IMG/VR virus record: IMGVR_UViG_3300042691_012631
Coordinates: 1-34,353 of that record
Source: a virus
Length of the DNA: 34,353 nt
Direction: 5' to 3' (one strand)
Below are positions 1-8,822 of the stretch, in pieces (the stretch's first letter is position 1; every line of letters begins with the position of its first letter). The notes beneath the pieces were generated by a model that searched no databases, had not been told where the DNA came from, and worked only from the letters and a program-made list of their open reading frames with translations. Made by a program: the position numbers and the translations under genes.

Positions 1-71
1 TTAAATTTCTCTACAGGAGAAATTAGAGTTAGGGTAAAACTATCAACAAAGGAAATTAATAGGAAAAGCCA

Positions 72-533
72 ATGAGGGGTAGAAAGCCAAAACCTACAGA
101 TCTAAAAGTAGTGCAAGGAACTTTTACAAAAAAAGATGAGAGAAGAAGAAACAGAGAGCCAGTAGTGAGCAAGAATCTAGATCAAGCGCCTGAGTGGTTT
201 ACTGAGAGCCAAAAGGCTTCATGGGATTATGCAATCTCCAATGCGCCTGCTGGTTTGCTCAAGCGCTTAGACAAATCAGTTCTTACTGCTTGGGTGGTTG
301 CAGAAGATCTACACAGATTTGCATCTGAGCAACTACAAACAGAAGGAGTAGTTTTTGTTTCCCCTAAAGGCTATCAGATTCAATCCCCTTATGTGGGCAT
401 CCTAAATACACAGGCTGCAATGATGATGAAATGCGCATCTGAAATGGGCTTTACTCCTACAAGCAGATCCCGCATTGTATTGGCTGAAGAAGAAATACAG
501 GATGATCCTTGGGCTAAATTAGCTAATGGTTGA
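72..533 (+). CDS. terS: Terminase small subunit, P27 family
   Basis: This is the DNA-recognition subunit of the packaging motor; it binds the packaging site and recruits the large subunit. The N-terminus GRKPKPT plus a basic stretch (residues 2-28), and the motif around residues 117-136 ending in SEMGFTPTSRSR, match the P27 small-terminase family. At 153 residues the length is normal. The ATG at 72 follows an AGGAAAA ribosome site. Its end overlaps the large-subunit start by 8 bases, as is usual for this pair. Family assignment is from recognised motifs, not a search. Confidence 0.9.
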   Translation: MRGRKPKPTDLKVVQGTFTKKDERRRNREPVVSKNLDQAPEWFTESQKASWDYAISNAPAGLLKRLDKSVLTAWVVAEDLHRFASEQLQTEGVVFVSPKGYQIQSPYVGILNTQAAMMMKCASEMGFTPTSRSRIVLAEEEIQDDPWAKLANG

Positions 534-2205
534 TTATCAAAAAGTAGCATCTGATTATGCAACAGATGTGTTGCAAAATAAGGTCTTAAGTAACAAATAT
601 GTTAAGTTAGCCTGTAGAAGGCAGCTTGATGATTTGATGAATGAGGGAACTTCGGGTTTTCCCTATGTATATGATGCATCTAAAGGCATTAGGGTTTGTC
701 AGTTTGTAGAGCAACTCCCGCATATTAAGGGCAAGCTGGCAGGAGAGAAGATCAAGCTAGAGCCTTGGCAGATCTTTATCCTTATGACTGCTTTCTCTTG
801 GGTGCATAAGGACACAGGCTATAGGAGATTCAGAAGGGTTTATATTGAAGTTCCTAGGGGCAATGGCAAGTCCGCCATGAGTTCAGCCATTGGGCTTTAT
901 ATGCTCTGTGGGGATAATGAAGGTGGCGCTGAAGTCTATAGCTTTGCAACTACTAGGGATCAGGCTAAGATTGTTTTTGGTGATGCGCAACAGATGGCTA
1001 GGAAAACTGCTGGCTTGAGAACACACTTTGGGATTGAGATTAATGCGCACAATATAAATCAGCTAAAAACAGCATCTAAATTTGAAGCCTTGAGTGCTGA
1101 AGGCTCTACTTTGGATGGTCTAAACACACACTTTGCAATCATTGATGAGCTTCATGCCCATAAGACTAGGGCTGTTTATGATGTTGTAGAAACTTCTATA
1201 GGTAAAAGAACTCAGTCTATGCTGTGGGTTATCACTACAGCAGGCACAAACAGGGCAGGAATTTGCTATGAGGTCAGGGGCTTTGTTCGCAAAGTATTAG
1301 AAAAAACTGGGTCAGATGATACCCAATTTGGGATTATTTATGGGCTAGATGAGAAGGATGATGATTGGACTACAGAGGAAGCGCTAAAAAAGGCTAATCC
1401 TAATTGGGGGATCTCTGTAATGCCTGAAGTTCTACTTCCTTTGCAAGCAAAAGCCATGAGTATGCCTAGTGCTGCCAATAACTTTAGGACTAAGCATTTA
1501 AATGAATGGGTGAATGCGGATGTAAGCTGGATGGATATGAGAGCTTGGGATGCCTGCGCAGATCCTACTCTTTCTGTAGAAGATTTTGAAGGAGAGCCAT
1601 GCTTTCTAGCTTTGGACTTAGCTTCTAAAACTGATATTGCTGCGCAGATCAAACTTTTTGAGAGGGGTGGTCATTATTATGCATTTGGTGATTACTATCT
1701 TCCTAGGGAAACTGTAGATAAAGGTGAGAACTCTCAATATTCAGGATGGGAATCTCTTGGATTACTTACTGTTACTGATGGCGCAATCATTGACTTTATG
1801 GTTATAGAGAATAAAATTCTAGAAGATTGCAAGCGCTTTTCAGTAATTGAAGTTCCCTATGATCCATTTCAGGCTACTCAATTATCTATGAGGTTGCTCA
1901 ATCAGGGAATAAATATGGTTGAGGTTCGCCCTACTGTGTTGAATTTTTCTGAGCCAATGAAGCAATTAGAAGCATTGGTTTTAGATAAGAAGTTTCATCA
2001 CAATGGCGATCCAGTTCTTACTTGGATGGTGAGCAATGTAGTATGTCATATGGATGCAAAGGACAATATCTATCCAAGGAAGGAAAGGCATGAGAATAAG
2101 ATTGATGGAGTGGTAGCTTTGATTATGGCATTGAGCAGGGCTATTGCAAATAGTAATGAGGTAGGAACTCTTGATGATTTCCTAGCTAATCCAATAAGGC
2201 TCTAA
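526..2205 (+). CDS. terL: Terminase large subunit, HK97/phage terminase_1 type
   Basis: This is the packaging ATPase and nuclease that translocates DNA into the prohead and cuts concatemers. Walker A is at residues 111-116 (RGNGKS) and Walker B at about 205-208 (IIDE). The C-terminal RNase H-like nuclease has candidate metal-binding aspartates D364 (LALDLAS), D446 (PYDPF) and D527 (KIDGVVAL). At 559 residues it is full length and looks intact. It is followed one base later by the portal gene. Confidence 0.95.
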   Translation: MVDYQKVASDYATDVLQNKVLSNKYVKLACRRQLDDLMNEGTSGFPYVYDASKGIRVCQFVEQLPHIKGKLAGEKIKLEPWQIFILMTAFSWVHKDTGYRRFRRVYIEVPRGNGKSAMSSAIGLYMLCGDNEGGAEVYSFATTRDQAKIVFGDAQQMARKTAGLRTHFGIEINAHNINQLKTASKFEALSAEGSTLDGLNTHFAIIDELHAHKTRAVYDVVETSIGKRTQSMLWVITTAGTNRAGICYEVRGFVRKVLEKTGSDDTQFGIIYGLDEKDDDWTTEEALKKANPNWGISVMPEVLLPLQAKAMSMPSAANNFRTKHLNEWVNADVSWMDMRAWDACADPTLSVEDFEGEPCFLALDLASKTDIAAQIKLFERGGHYYAFGDYYLPRETVDKGENSQYSGWESLGLLTVTDGAIIDFMVIENKILEDCKRFSVIEVPYDPFQATQLSMRLLNQGINMVEVRPTVLNFSEPMKQLEALVLDKKFHHNGDPVLTWMVSNVVCHMDAKDNIYPRKERHENKIDGVVALIMALSRAIANSNEVGTLDDFLANPIRL

Positions 2206-2206
2206 T

Positions 2207-3649
2207 ATGGCATGGTATTCAACTTTATTATTTGGCTTCGGCAGGGCTGGCAAAAGAGAAGCTGGCTTACAGCAAGCCAATGCAGGCTCATATCAGATAG
2301 CAAATGTAACAGTTAATGAAGATACTTCTCTAAAGCTCTCAGCAGTTTGGGCTTGCGTAAGGTTACTTTCAGAAACCATAGGCGGTTTGCCAATCAACTG
2401 CTACAAGATTGAAGCTGATGGCACTAGGGTTCTAGATAACAGCCATCCACTTGCTGAACTCTTTGCCAATAAACCAAATAAATATCAGAATCGCCTAGAG
2501 TTCTTTGAAACTATGACTATGCAGCTTGCCCTTCATGGAAATGCTTATGCGCATATTACTAGGGGAACTGGTAAGCGGATTGTGAGCCTGTTGCCTTTGA
2601 TGGCAGAGCAAATGGAAGTAGCTTTGCTAACAGATGGAACAGTTACCTATAGATATAACTCAGGAACAGATGTTTCAGTTTACAGCGCTGAGAGTATTTG
2701 GCATATTAAATTAATGAGCAATGGAATTGTAGGCTTATCTCCCCTTGCTTATGCTCGCAATGCTATTGGAATTGGCATTGCTGGAGATGATAGGGTTAAA
2801 ACTTTGGCATCCAATGGCTTTAAGCCTACTGGAGTTTTGACTATTGATAAGCTCTTAAAGCCTGAACAGAGAGAGCAGATCAGAGCAGCCTTCGCAGATT
2901 TGCAGCAAGGGTCAGGAGATCCGCTAAGAGTTCTAGAAGCTGGAATGACTTATCAGCAAGTTTCTATGAATCCTAAAGATGTTCAGCTTTTAGAAACCCG
3001 CAGATTCCAAATTGAAGATATTGCTAGGTTCTTTGGTGTGCCTTCTGTGTTGATCAATGACACAGCAGCCAGCACTACTTGGGGTTCAGGAATCCAACAG
3101 ATTGTTGAGGGCTTTTATAAGCTAGGCTTGCGCCCTTATCTTGAAAGATATGAATCAGCCATTCGCAATAGCCTGCTTTCTTTAGAAGATAAGCGAAACT
3201 TTGAATTTGAGTTTGATTTTGGCGCACTCTTGCGGGGAGATGAGCAATCCCGCTATCAAACTTACAAGGAAGCCATTATGTCAGGCTTCAAAACCATTAA
3301 TGAATGCAGGCAAAGAGAAGGTTTAGAGCCTATTTCAGGCGGTGATGTGGCATATTTGCAGGCACAAATGACACCTATAACCACTCTTTCTAACCCACAG
3401 CCAGCACAAACTGAGCAGATTTTGGGCGCAATGAGCAATATGGACAGGGAATTAAAGGCAGAAATTTCATCTCTAAAGAATGAAAAAGAGCCTGTTAAGG
3501 TGGATCTAAACCCAAATATCACAGTAGAAAGCACTCCAATTAACCTAACCTTGAAGCAAGAATCTGATGGAAAGCCATCAAAAAAGAAGATTAAGTTAGT
3601 TAGAGATGAAAAAGGTAATGTAACAGGCGCAGAAAGCACAGAGGAATAA
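2207..3649 (+). CDS. Portal protein, HK97 gp3 family
   Basis: This is the dodecameric portal at the capsid vertex, through which DNA enters and leaves. The early motif SAVWACVRLLSETIGGLP (residues about 45-62) and the RFQIEDIARFFGVPSVLI stretch (about 265-282) are hallmarks of the HK97-type portal family. At 480 residues the length is typical. The last ~40 residues are lysine-rich and look disordered. It sits in the usual place after the large terminase. Confidence 0.93.
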   Translation: MAWYSTLLFGFGRAGKREAGLQQANAGSYQIANVTVNEDTSLKLSAVWACVRLLSETIGGLPINCYKIEADGTRVLDNSHPLAELFANKPNKYQNRLEFFETMTMQLALHGNAYAHITRGTGKRIVSLLPLMAEQMEVALLTDGTVTYRYNSGTDVSVYSAESIWHIKLMSNGIVGLSPLAYARNAIGIGIAGDDRVKTLASNGFKPTGVLTIDKLLKPEQREQIRAAFADLQQGSGDPLRVLEAGMTYQQVSMNPKDVQLLETRRFQIEDIARFFGVPSVLINDTAASTTWGSGIQQIVEGFYKLGLRPYLERYESAIRNSLLSLEDKRNFEFEFDFGALLRGDEQSRYQTYKEAIMSGFKTINECRQREGLEPISGGDVAYLQAQMTPITTLSNPQPAQTEQILGAMSNMDRELKAEISSLKNEKEPVKVDLNPNITVESTPINLTLKQESDGKPSKKKIKLVRDEKGNVTGAESTEE

Positions 3650-3651
3650 TT

Positions 3652-4065
3652 ATGGCAATCACTACAGCAATTTGTAATTCATACAAGCAAGAAATCTTAG
3701 AGGGAGTTCATTCTTCTACTGATACTTATAAGATTGCTCTCTATACTTCTTCGGCTACTCTTAGCGCAAGCACTACAGCCTACTCATCTACTAATGAAGT
3801 AAGCGGAACTGGCTATGATGCTGGCGGTAAAACTCTTACAGGCTATGTAAGCGGATTAGCTACTGGAACTGCCTATATTACTTTTGATGATCCATCATGG
3901 ACTTCTTCAACAATCACAGCTAGAGGATGCTTGATTTATAACTCTAGCAAGTCTAATAAAGCTGTAGCTTGTTTTGACTTTGGCTCAGATGTTATCTCTG
4001 TAAGCGGAACTTTTACCATTGATCTTCCAGCAGCAGGGGCAAGCGCACTTATTAGAATTGCCTGA
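3652..4065 (+). CDS. Probable virion decoration/structural protein
   Basis: The protein has 137 residues, rich in Ser, Thr and Gly, with no charged catalytic clusters, and looks like a single beta-sandwich domain. The pattern YKIALYTSSATL ... TAYSSTNEVSGTGY ... FDDPSWTSSTITARG resembles a small protein I have seen in many phage genomes next to capsid genes, usually unnamed. It lies between portal and prohead protease, where HK97-type phages normally have nothing. A role as capsid decoration or head fibre is inference. The start ATG follows GAGGAATA. Confidence 0.65.
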   Translation: MAITTAICNSYKQEILEGVHSSTDTYKIALYTSSATLSASTTAYSSTNEVSGTGYDAGGKTLTGYVSGLATGTAYITFDDPSWTSSTITARGCLIYNSSKSNKAVACFDFGSDVISVSGTFTIDLPAAGASALIRIA

Positions 4066-5078
4066 TGGCGCTTTTTGATAGCGCATTAGGTGATTTTGAC
4101 AATCAGCCTAATAATTTTGATGATTGGACAGAGCCAACTGTTTTATTTGATGATGGCTATGGGCTTTTTGATTCTGCGCTAAATAATTTTGATGATGGTG
4201 GCATTAATAGCCCTACAGCTAGTCTAACTGGCATTCAAGCAACTGCTACAGCAGGCAATATTGCTGAAACTGTTTCTGATTCTATACAAATATCAGGGAT
4301 AACCCTTAATTCAACAGCAGAAACCATCTCTGCAAGCGGTATTCAGAATGCAAATCAAGCAATTACTGGGCTACAAAGTAGCTCACAGATAGGAGAAATA
4401 GCAGTAATTGTTGCTGATTCTGTGGCAATTACAGGGATTGAAGCGCAAAGTTTTGCGGAATCTATCACAGCAAATGGAGTTCAAAGCCCTACTTATGCCT
4501 TAAATGGTATAAATTTAAGCTCAGAATTAGGCAATATTTCTATAGAAATTGTAGATTCTATAGCTGTTTCAGGCATAGAAATGAACAGTTTTGCAGGGGA
4601 ATGTATAGCAAATGCTACACAAAACCCTGTTTTTGTATTAAATGGGATACAAATACAAGCTCAAGCTGGCAATATTGGAGAGCAAGTAGATGATGCAATA
4701 GTTATTAATGGGCAAGAGCTACTAAGCGCATTTGGCATAGTTGCTGCCAATGGGCAAGTTAATGCAACTACACAAATTACAGGATTACAAAGATCTACTC
4801 AGCTAGGAAGTGTAAGCGCAAGCGGAACAGAGATCCCATCAGATGTAGGCAGGGGCGGAGAGTTTGTAAGACCATTAGAAGCAAGAAGTGTAACTGCATT
4901 AATTACTTCTACATCTGCAAAGATTGATCTAAATCAAGTAAGTGCAAATGGTGAGATATACATTTCTGCAACTGCCAAGATTATTCCTATGAGTGCTGCA
5001 ATCAGAAATGATGAAATTGTGGCAGAAGGACAGCTAGGAATTGATGATGAAGAATTGCTATTGCTATTGGTGGCTTGA
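4065..5078 (+). CDS. Repeat-built structural protein with FD-rich N-terminus
   Basis: I do not recognise a named family. Residues 4-44 carry an aspartate/phenylalanine-rich motif (FDSALGDFD ... NNFDD, then LFDD ... FDSALNNFDD). Residues 54-237 consist of four 46-residue repeats, each made of two 23-residue halves of the type (S/T)GI-x(20), with a partial fifth to about 254. The regular beta-strand pattern suggests an elongated fibre or solenoid. The last ~80 residues are a different beta-rich domain ending in an acidic/leucine run. The gene starts in a TGATGG overlap with the preceding gene. A head-fibre or decoration role is inference; the FD motif recurs in the J-like tail tip protein. Confidence 0.6.
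   Translation: MALFDSALGDFDNQPNNFDDWTEPTVLFDDGYGLFDSALNNFDDGGINSPTASLTGIQATATAGNIAETVSDSIQISGITLNSTAETISASGIQNANQAITGLQSSSQIGEIAVIVADSVAITGIEAQSFAESITANGVQSPTYALNGINLSSELGNISIEIVDSIAVSGIEMNSFAGECIANATQNPVFVLNGIQIQAQAGNIGEQVDDAIVINGQELLSAFGIVAANGQVNATTQITGLQRSTQLGSVSASGTEIPSDVGRGGEFVRPLEARSVTALITSTSAKIDLNQVSANGEIYISATAKIIPMSAAIRNDEIVAEGQLGIDDEELLLLLVA
4224..4826 (+). repeat. Coding repeat, 138-bp period (46 residues), four units plus a partial fifth
   Basis: The encoded units start at residues 54, 100, 146, 192 and (partial) 238 of the gene at 4065. Each begins with L/I-(T/N)-G-(I/L) and has a second half starting (S/T/N)-G-(I/V/Q). Protein similarity is clear while the DNA has diverged, so this is an old expansion rather than a recent tandem duplication. 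Confidence 0.75.
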
Positions 5079-5116
5079 TAGTTTTGGTTTATTATATGCA
5101 AAGATAAGGAAGTTTT

Positions 5117-6286
5117 ATGCCTACACCAAGAGAGAATGAAACTGAATCAGAATTTGTTTCTAGATGCATGGGAGATGAGGAAGCTGTAGCTGATTTCCCT
5201 GATGAGGAACAGAGAGTTGCAGTTTGCTATGCAATTTGGCGCAGGCGGGATGAGAAAGCTACTTATAGAGGTGAGGAAATTGATTTAACTCCTACTGATT
5301 CTATGGCTGCTGAAGCCAAAAGAGGATTAGCTTGGAGAGATGAGTTTAATAGAGGTGGAACTGAGGTAGGTGTAGCTAGGGCTAGAGATCTTGCAAATAA
5401 AAGAGAGCTATCTCCTGAAACAGTTCGCAGAATGATTAGTTACTTTGCTCGGCATGAAGTAGATAAAGAAGCAGAGGGCTTTAGGCAGGGTGAAGAAGGT
5501 TATCCTAGCGCAGGCAGAATTGCATGGGCGCTATGGGGTGGAGATGTGGGGCAGACTTGGGCTAATGCCAAAGGAAGGCAGATGGATAGAATTGATGAAG
5601 AAAAGCAGGGGGGCAGACCAATGCTAGAAAAGAAAATGACTAACTTTAGCTCATGTCAGGTAAAGATGGGCGATCTAGGAGTTTTTGAAGGCTATGCATC
5701 TGTGTTTGATGGTGTAGATTCCTACAATGACACAATCTTAAAGGGCGCATATAAGGAAACTCTAGCAAATAGATCCCGCCCTGTAGCAATGTATTTCAAT
5801 CATGCCAGCTTCAGATCAGATATGCCTGCAACAATCGGCAAATGGACTGCAATGGAAGAAGATTCTAAAGGGCTGTATGTAAAAGGTCAGCTTTCTTTAG
5901 GGCATCCTACAGCAGATGCTATTTATGCATCTATGCGCAATGAAACCATTGATGGCTTATCCATTGGCTTTAAATTAAATCCTGATGGATATGATATGAG
6001 AGATGGCATCCGCTATCTTAAAAAGATTGATTTAGTAGAAGTTTCAGTAGTGGATAACCCTGCTGATAATGCAGCAAGGATTTCTCTTGATTCTGTTAAA
6101 GCAGATATTGAGAGCATTAAAAGTATTAGAGAAGCTGAGGAATTTCTGCGAGATGCAGCAAACCTTAGTAACTCAAGCGCAAAAGCATTGCTGGCGCAAA
6201 TTAAGTTGGTGCTTCGGGATGAGGTTAAAACTGAGTTAGAACAAGCAATGATCATTAATCGCTTAACCAATATTATCAAAGGATAA
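5117..6286 (+). CDS. Prohead protease (HK97 U35 family) with N-terminal extension
   Basis: This serine protease matures the capsid by removing the scaffold segment of the major capsid protein. The protease domain spans about residues 172-300, with candidate catalytic H229 (YFNHAS) and S282 (DGLSIGF). Residues 1-165 are an extra domain: first a Glu-rich segment with ESEFVSRCM, then SMAAEAKRGLAWR ... EVGVARARDLANKRELS ... GYPSAGRIAWALWGGD. I have seen such a domain joined to phage head proteases, but its function is unknown to me. A C-terminal helical segment (about 310-389) follows. The start has a good AAGGAAG site. Confidence 0.88.
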   Translation: MPTPRENETESEFVSRCMGDEEAVADFPDEEQRVAVCYAIWRRRDEKATYRGEEIDLTPTDSMAAEAKRGLAWRDEFNRGGTEVGVARARDLANKRELSPETVRRMISYFARHEVDKEAEGFRQGEEGYPSAGRIAWALWGGDVGQTWANAKGRQMDRIDEEKQGGRPMLEKKMTNFSSCQVKMGDLGVFEGYASVFDGVDSYNDTILKGAYKETLANRSRPVAMYFNHASFRSDMPATIGKWTAMEEDSKGLYVKGQLSLGHPTADAIYASMRNETIDGLSIGFKLNPDGYDMRDGIRYLKKIDLVEVSVVDNPADNAARISLDSVKADIESIKSIREAEEFLRDAANLSNSSAKALLAQIKLVLRDEVKTELEQAMIINRLTNIIKG

Positions 6287-6289
6287 ATT

Positions 6290-7435
6290 ATGTCAGACCA
6301 ATTAAACCAAGTAGTAGAAGCTATTGAGAAGAAGCAATCTGAGATTGATTCTATGCTCAAAAGCGCAGGCGCAGAGAGCAAATCTGCTGTAGAAGCTGCT
6401 GAGAAAGCTGCTAAAGAACTCAAAGCTATGGGTGATCGCCTATTAGAGATTGAGCAGAAGCAAGCTGAAGGCATCAAGAAGGGCTATGAAATGCCTAAGT
6501 CTTTGGGTGAATCTTTTGCAACTTCGGATGAGTTCAAAGCATTTGCAGAAGGTCGCACTTCTAAAGCTCGCCTTGAGATCAAGAATACCATTACTGGTCA
6601 ATCAGGCTCGCCTGCTGCTAATAGTGATACCATTGTTGCACCACAGCGCCAAGTAGGTATTGTTAGCGGTGCTTTCCGCACCTTGCGCATTCGGGATATT
6701 ATGCCTTCGGGAACTACTAGCTCTAACCTTGTAGAATATACAAGAGAGCTTGCATTTACCAATTCTGCTGCTGAAACAGCAGAAGGCGCAACTAAGCCTG
6801 AAGCAGCTTTGACATTTGAATTAGTCAGCGCACCAGTTAAGACTATTGCTCATTGGCTCAAGCTCTCTAAGCAAGTTATGGATGATGCCCCTGCATTGGC
6901 TTCTTATGTTGATACCCGCTTGCGCTATGGTGTAGATCTGCGCATTGATCAGCAGTTGCTAAATGGCAATGGTTCAGGTCAGAATATTGGCGGTCTAGCC
7001 AAGGCTGGCAATCACACAGCATTTACTCCTTCTTCAGGTGATAATGCTATTGATAGCATCAATCGGGCTATCTATGCTGTTGCTGCTGCTGATTACAATG
7101 CAACTGCAATCATTCTCAATCCTGCTGATTGGGGTGCTATTGAGAGAACCAAGACCAATGATGATGCATATGTATTTGGCGCACCACAGAAACTCGCACC
7201 TACTTTGTGGGGCTTGCCTGTAATTGCTACTAATACTATGACTGCTGGTAAGTTCATGGTTGGCGCATTTGATATGGCTGCTCAAGTATGGAATCGCCAA
7301 GGAACAGTAGTAGAGATGAGTGAAGCTGATGATACCAACTTCCAAAAGAATTTGGTTACAGTTCGGGCTGAAGCTCGCTTGGCATTGGCGATCTATCGCC
7401 CTGCTTCTATTCAGTATGGTAATTTAACTGTTTAA
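6290..7435 (+). CDS. Major capsid protein, HK97 fold
   Basis: This protein forms the icosahedral shell. Residues 1-65 form a charged coiled coil typical of the HK97 delta/scaffold domain, followed by a linker rich in Gly, Ser and Thr around residues 95-120. The capsid domain follows, with recognisable segments FRTLRIRDIMPSGTTSS, KTIAHWLKLSKQVMDDAP and LRIDQQLLNGNGSGQNIGG. At 381 residues it is typical. Cleavage between delta domain and shell domain by the upstream protease is expected from the family; the exact bond cannot be read here. A strong AAAGGA site precedes the ATG. Confidence 0.94.
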   Translation: MSDQLNQVVEAIEKKQSEIDSMLKSAGAESKSAVEAAEKAAKELKAMGDRLLEIEQKQAEGIKKGYEMPKSLGESFATSDEFKAFAEGRTSKARLEIKNTITGQSGSPAANSDTIVAPQRQVGIVSGAFRTLRIRDIMPSGTTSSNLVEYTRELAFTNSAAETAEGATKPEAALTFELVSAPVKTIAHWLKLSKQVMDDAPALASYVDTRLRYGVDLRIDQQLLNGNGSGQNIGGLAKAGNHTAFTPSSGDNAIDSINRAIYAVAAADYNATAIILNPADWGAIERTKTNDDAYVFGAPQKLAPTLWGLPVIATNTMTAGKFMVGAFDMAAQVWNRQGTVVEMSEADDTNFQKNLVTVRAEARLALAIYRPASIQYGNLTV

Positions 7436-7450
7436 TAGGGGTAGTTAATA

Positions 7451-7478
7451 GGGAAGGGGGAAACTCCTTCCCATTTTT
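7451..7478 (+). terminator. Intrinsic terminator after the capsid gene
   Basis: GGGAAGGGG (7451-7459), a GAAA loop, then CTCCTTCCC (7464-7472) form a 9-pair stem with one G-U, capped by a GNRA tetraloop and followed by ATTTTTA. It lies 15 bases after the capsid stop and 3 bases before the next start. It would partly end late transcription after the most heavily needed protein, lowering expression of downstream genes. Confidence 0.85.
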
Positions 7479-7481
7479 ATC

Positions 7482-7700
7482 ATGCTAGTTAAAGCCCAAA
7501 GAGATTTCATAAGCCCTACAATGGGAGATATAACCACAGGGCAGATTTTTGATTGTGATGATGGTATTGCTTATTTTTGGCTTGGCGCAGGATTGGTTGC
7601 AGAGTTCAAGCCTATGAAGTGGGAAGAATTGCAAACTAAACCTCATATTGAGAAAGCTGTTGAAACCAAAAAAGTGAGAAAGCGCAAAAATGGCAACTAA
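7482..7700 (+). CDS. Small head-region protein, unknown
   Basis: A 72-residue protein; I do not recognise the family. The N-terminal half (VKAQRDFISPTMGDITTGQIF) looks like a small beta domain, and the tail is basic (KKVRKRKNG). It lies between the capsid gene and the connector, a slot that often holds a short conserved head protein. No convincing Shine-Dalgarno site is visible because the terminator stem is directly upstream. It overlaps the next gene by 11 bases, so translation is probably coupled. Confidence 0.6.
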   Translation: MLVKAQRDFISPTMGDITTGQIFDCDDGIAYFWLGAGLVAEFKPMKWEELQTKPHIEKAVETKKVRKRKNGN

Positions 7701-8271
7701 GATAATTACTGCACCTTCTTTTGAGCCTTTGTCAGTTGCAGATGTTTCTGAGTATTTGCGCCTTGATGATAGCCCTACAGATACAGCATTAATCTCTGCG
7801 CTTATTACTGCTGCAAGGCAGCATTTAGAAAATTACCTAAACAGATTTATTGCAGAGCAAACTGTTGAGCTTGCTCTTACTGGATGGAAAGATAAGATTG
7901 ATCTTTCTGCGCCATTGCAATCAGTTACTTCTGTTAAATACTTAGATGAGAATGGGGCTGAACAAACCCTAAATGCTAATCAATATATTGTAGATACTTA
8001 TTCAGAGCCAGCCAGTATCTATCCTGCTTACAATGTTACTTATCCTAATTTGTATGATCAGGAGAATAATGTAAAGATCCGCTATGTGGTGGGCTTTACT
8101 TCAGGCTCAAGCCCTGATACAAATCCACTTCCTGATCCGCTAAAGTTTGCCATGATGCTAATCATTGGTGATCTATATGCCAATAGAGAAGCAGGCGGAG
8201 AGAAGGCTTATCAGGTGAATCCTACTGTTCAAAACTTACTGCAATTCTATCGCCTGAATATTGGAATGTGA
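7690..8271 (+). CDS. Head-tail connector, HK97 gp6 / phiE125 gp8-like
   Basis: This adaptor docks under the portal and begins the head-tail interface. The N-terminal helical motif PLSVADVSEYLRLDD ... ALISALITAARQHLENYLNR (residues about 12-54) is characteristic of the phage connector family, and the C-terminus has LPDPLKFAMMLIIGDLYANRE. 193 residues fits the longer phiE125 gp8 branch. Its stop overlaps the GTG start of the first sugar-cassette gene (GTGA). Confidence 0.88.
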   Translation: MATKIITAPSFEPLSVADVSEYLRLDDSPTDTALISALITAARQHLENYLNRFIAEQTVELALTGWKDKIDLSAPLQSVTSVKYLDENGAEQTLNANQYIVDTYSEPASIYPAYNVTYPNLYDQENNVKIRYVVGFTSGSSPDTNPLPDPLKFAMMLIIGDLYANREAGGEKAYQVNPTVQNLLQFYRLNIGM

Positions 8272-8822
8272 AAACAGCAGTTTGCATAGCTAGTGGCACT
8301 AGCCTAACTAAGGAAGATGTAGATTATTGCAGGGGCAAGGCTTCTGTTTATGTAATCAATAATACCTATTTGCTTGCGCCTTGGGCAGATGTTCTTTATG
8401 CCTGTGATGAGGAATGGTGGGATTATTACAATCCTGAATTTGCAGGCGCTAAGTGGACTATCAATGAGAATGCAGCCAAGAAATATAATTTAAATATAAT
8501 TTTGCATGATACTCAGGCAATATTCTGCGAAACAGAAATGATAGCTACTGGGGGGAATAGTGGCTTTCAGGCTATTAACCTTGCTTATCTGCATGGCTTT
8601 AGGCGCATTCTTTTGCTTGGTTATGATTACCAAAACTCAGGGCAGCATTGGCATGGAAAGCACAAAGGCGCTTTAAATAAAAGCCCTGATATGCGCAGAT
8701 GGATTAAGCATATGGAAAATGCTTATCCCCTTATGCAAAAGGCTGGATTAGAGGTTATAAACTGCTCTAGAGAAACTGCAATAAACTGCTTACCAAGATC
8801 AAATATAACCCAAGAGTTATGA
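8268..8822 (+). CDS. Rossmann-like DUF115/GT42-like protein, putative glycan enzyme
   Basis: First gene of a four-gene sugar cassette. The N-terminus AVCIASGTSLT (residues 3-13) resembles the nucleotide-binding opening of DUF115 (MAF/MptE-like) and GT42 sialyltransferase-like proteins. NSGFQAINLAYLHGFRRILLLGYDYQ (about 99-124) matches their second conserved block, and an HWHGKH cluster follows. Of 184 residues, it lacks a membrane segment. The start is GTG, overlapping the connector stop. A transferase role in modifying a surface glycan or virion protein is inference; the donor is unknown. Confidence 0.6.
   Translation: MKTAVCIASGTSLTKEDVDYCRGKASVYVINNTYLLAPWADVLYACDEEWWDYYNPEFAGAKWTINENAAKKYNLNIILHDTQAIFCETEMIATGGNSGFQAINLAYLHGFRRILLLGYDYQNSGQHWHGKHKGALNKSPDMRRWIKHMENAYPLMQKAGLEVINCSRETAINCLPRSNITQEL

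Noticed and set aside
1338-1652. Antisense open frame of 104 codons inside the large terminase gene
   Set aside because: Ser/Leu-rich shadow of the coding strand with no start signal; the same holds for the antisense frames in the portal, capsid, tape measure and J genes.
6450-6656. Alternate-frame ORF inside the capsid gene
   Set aside because: Composition is that of a frame shadow and no ribosome site is present.
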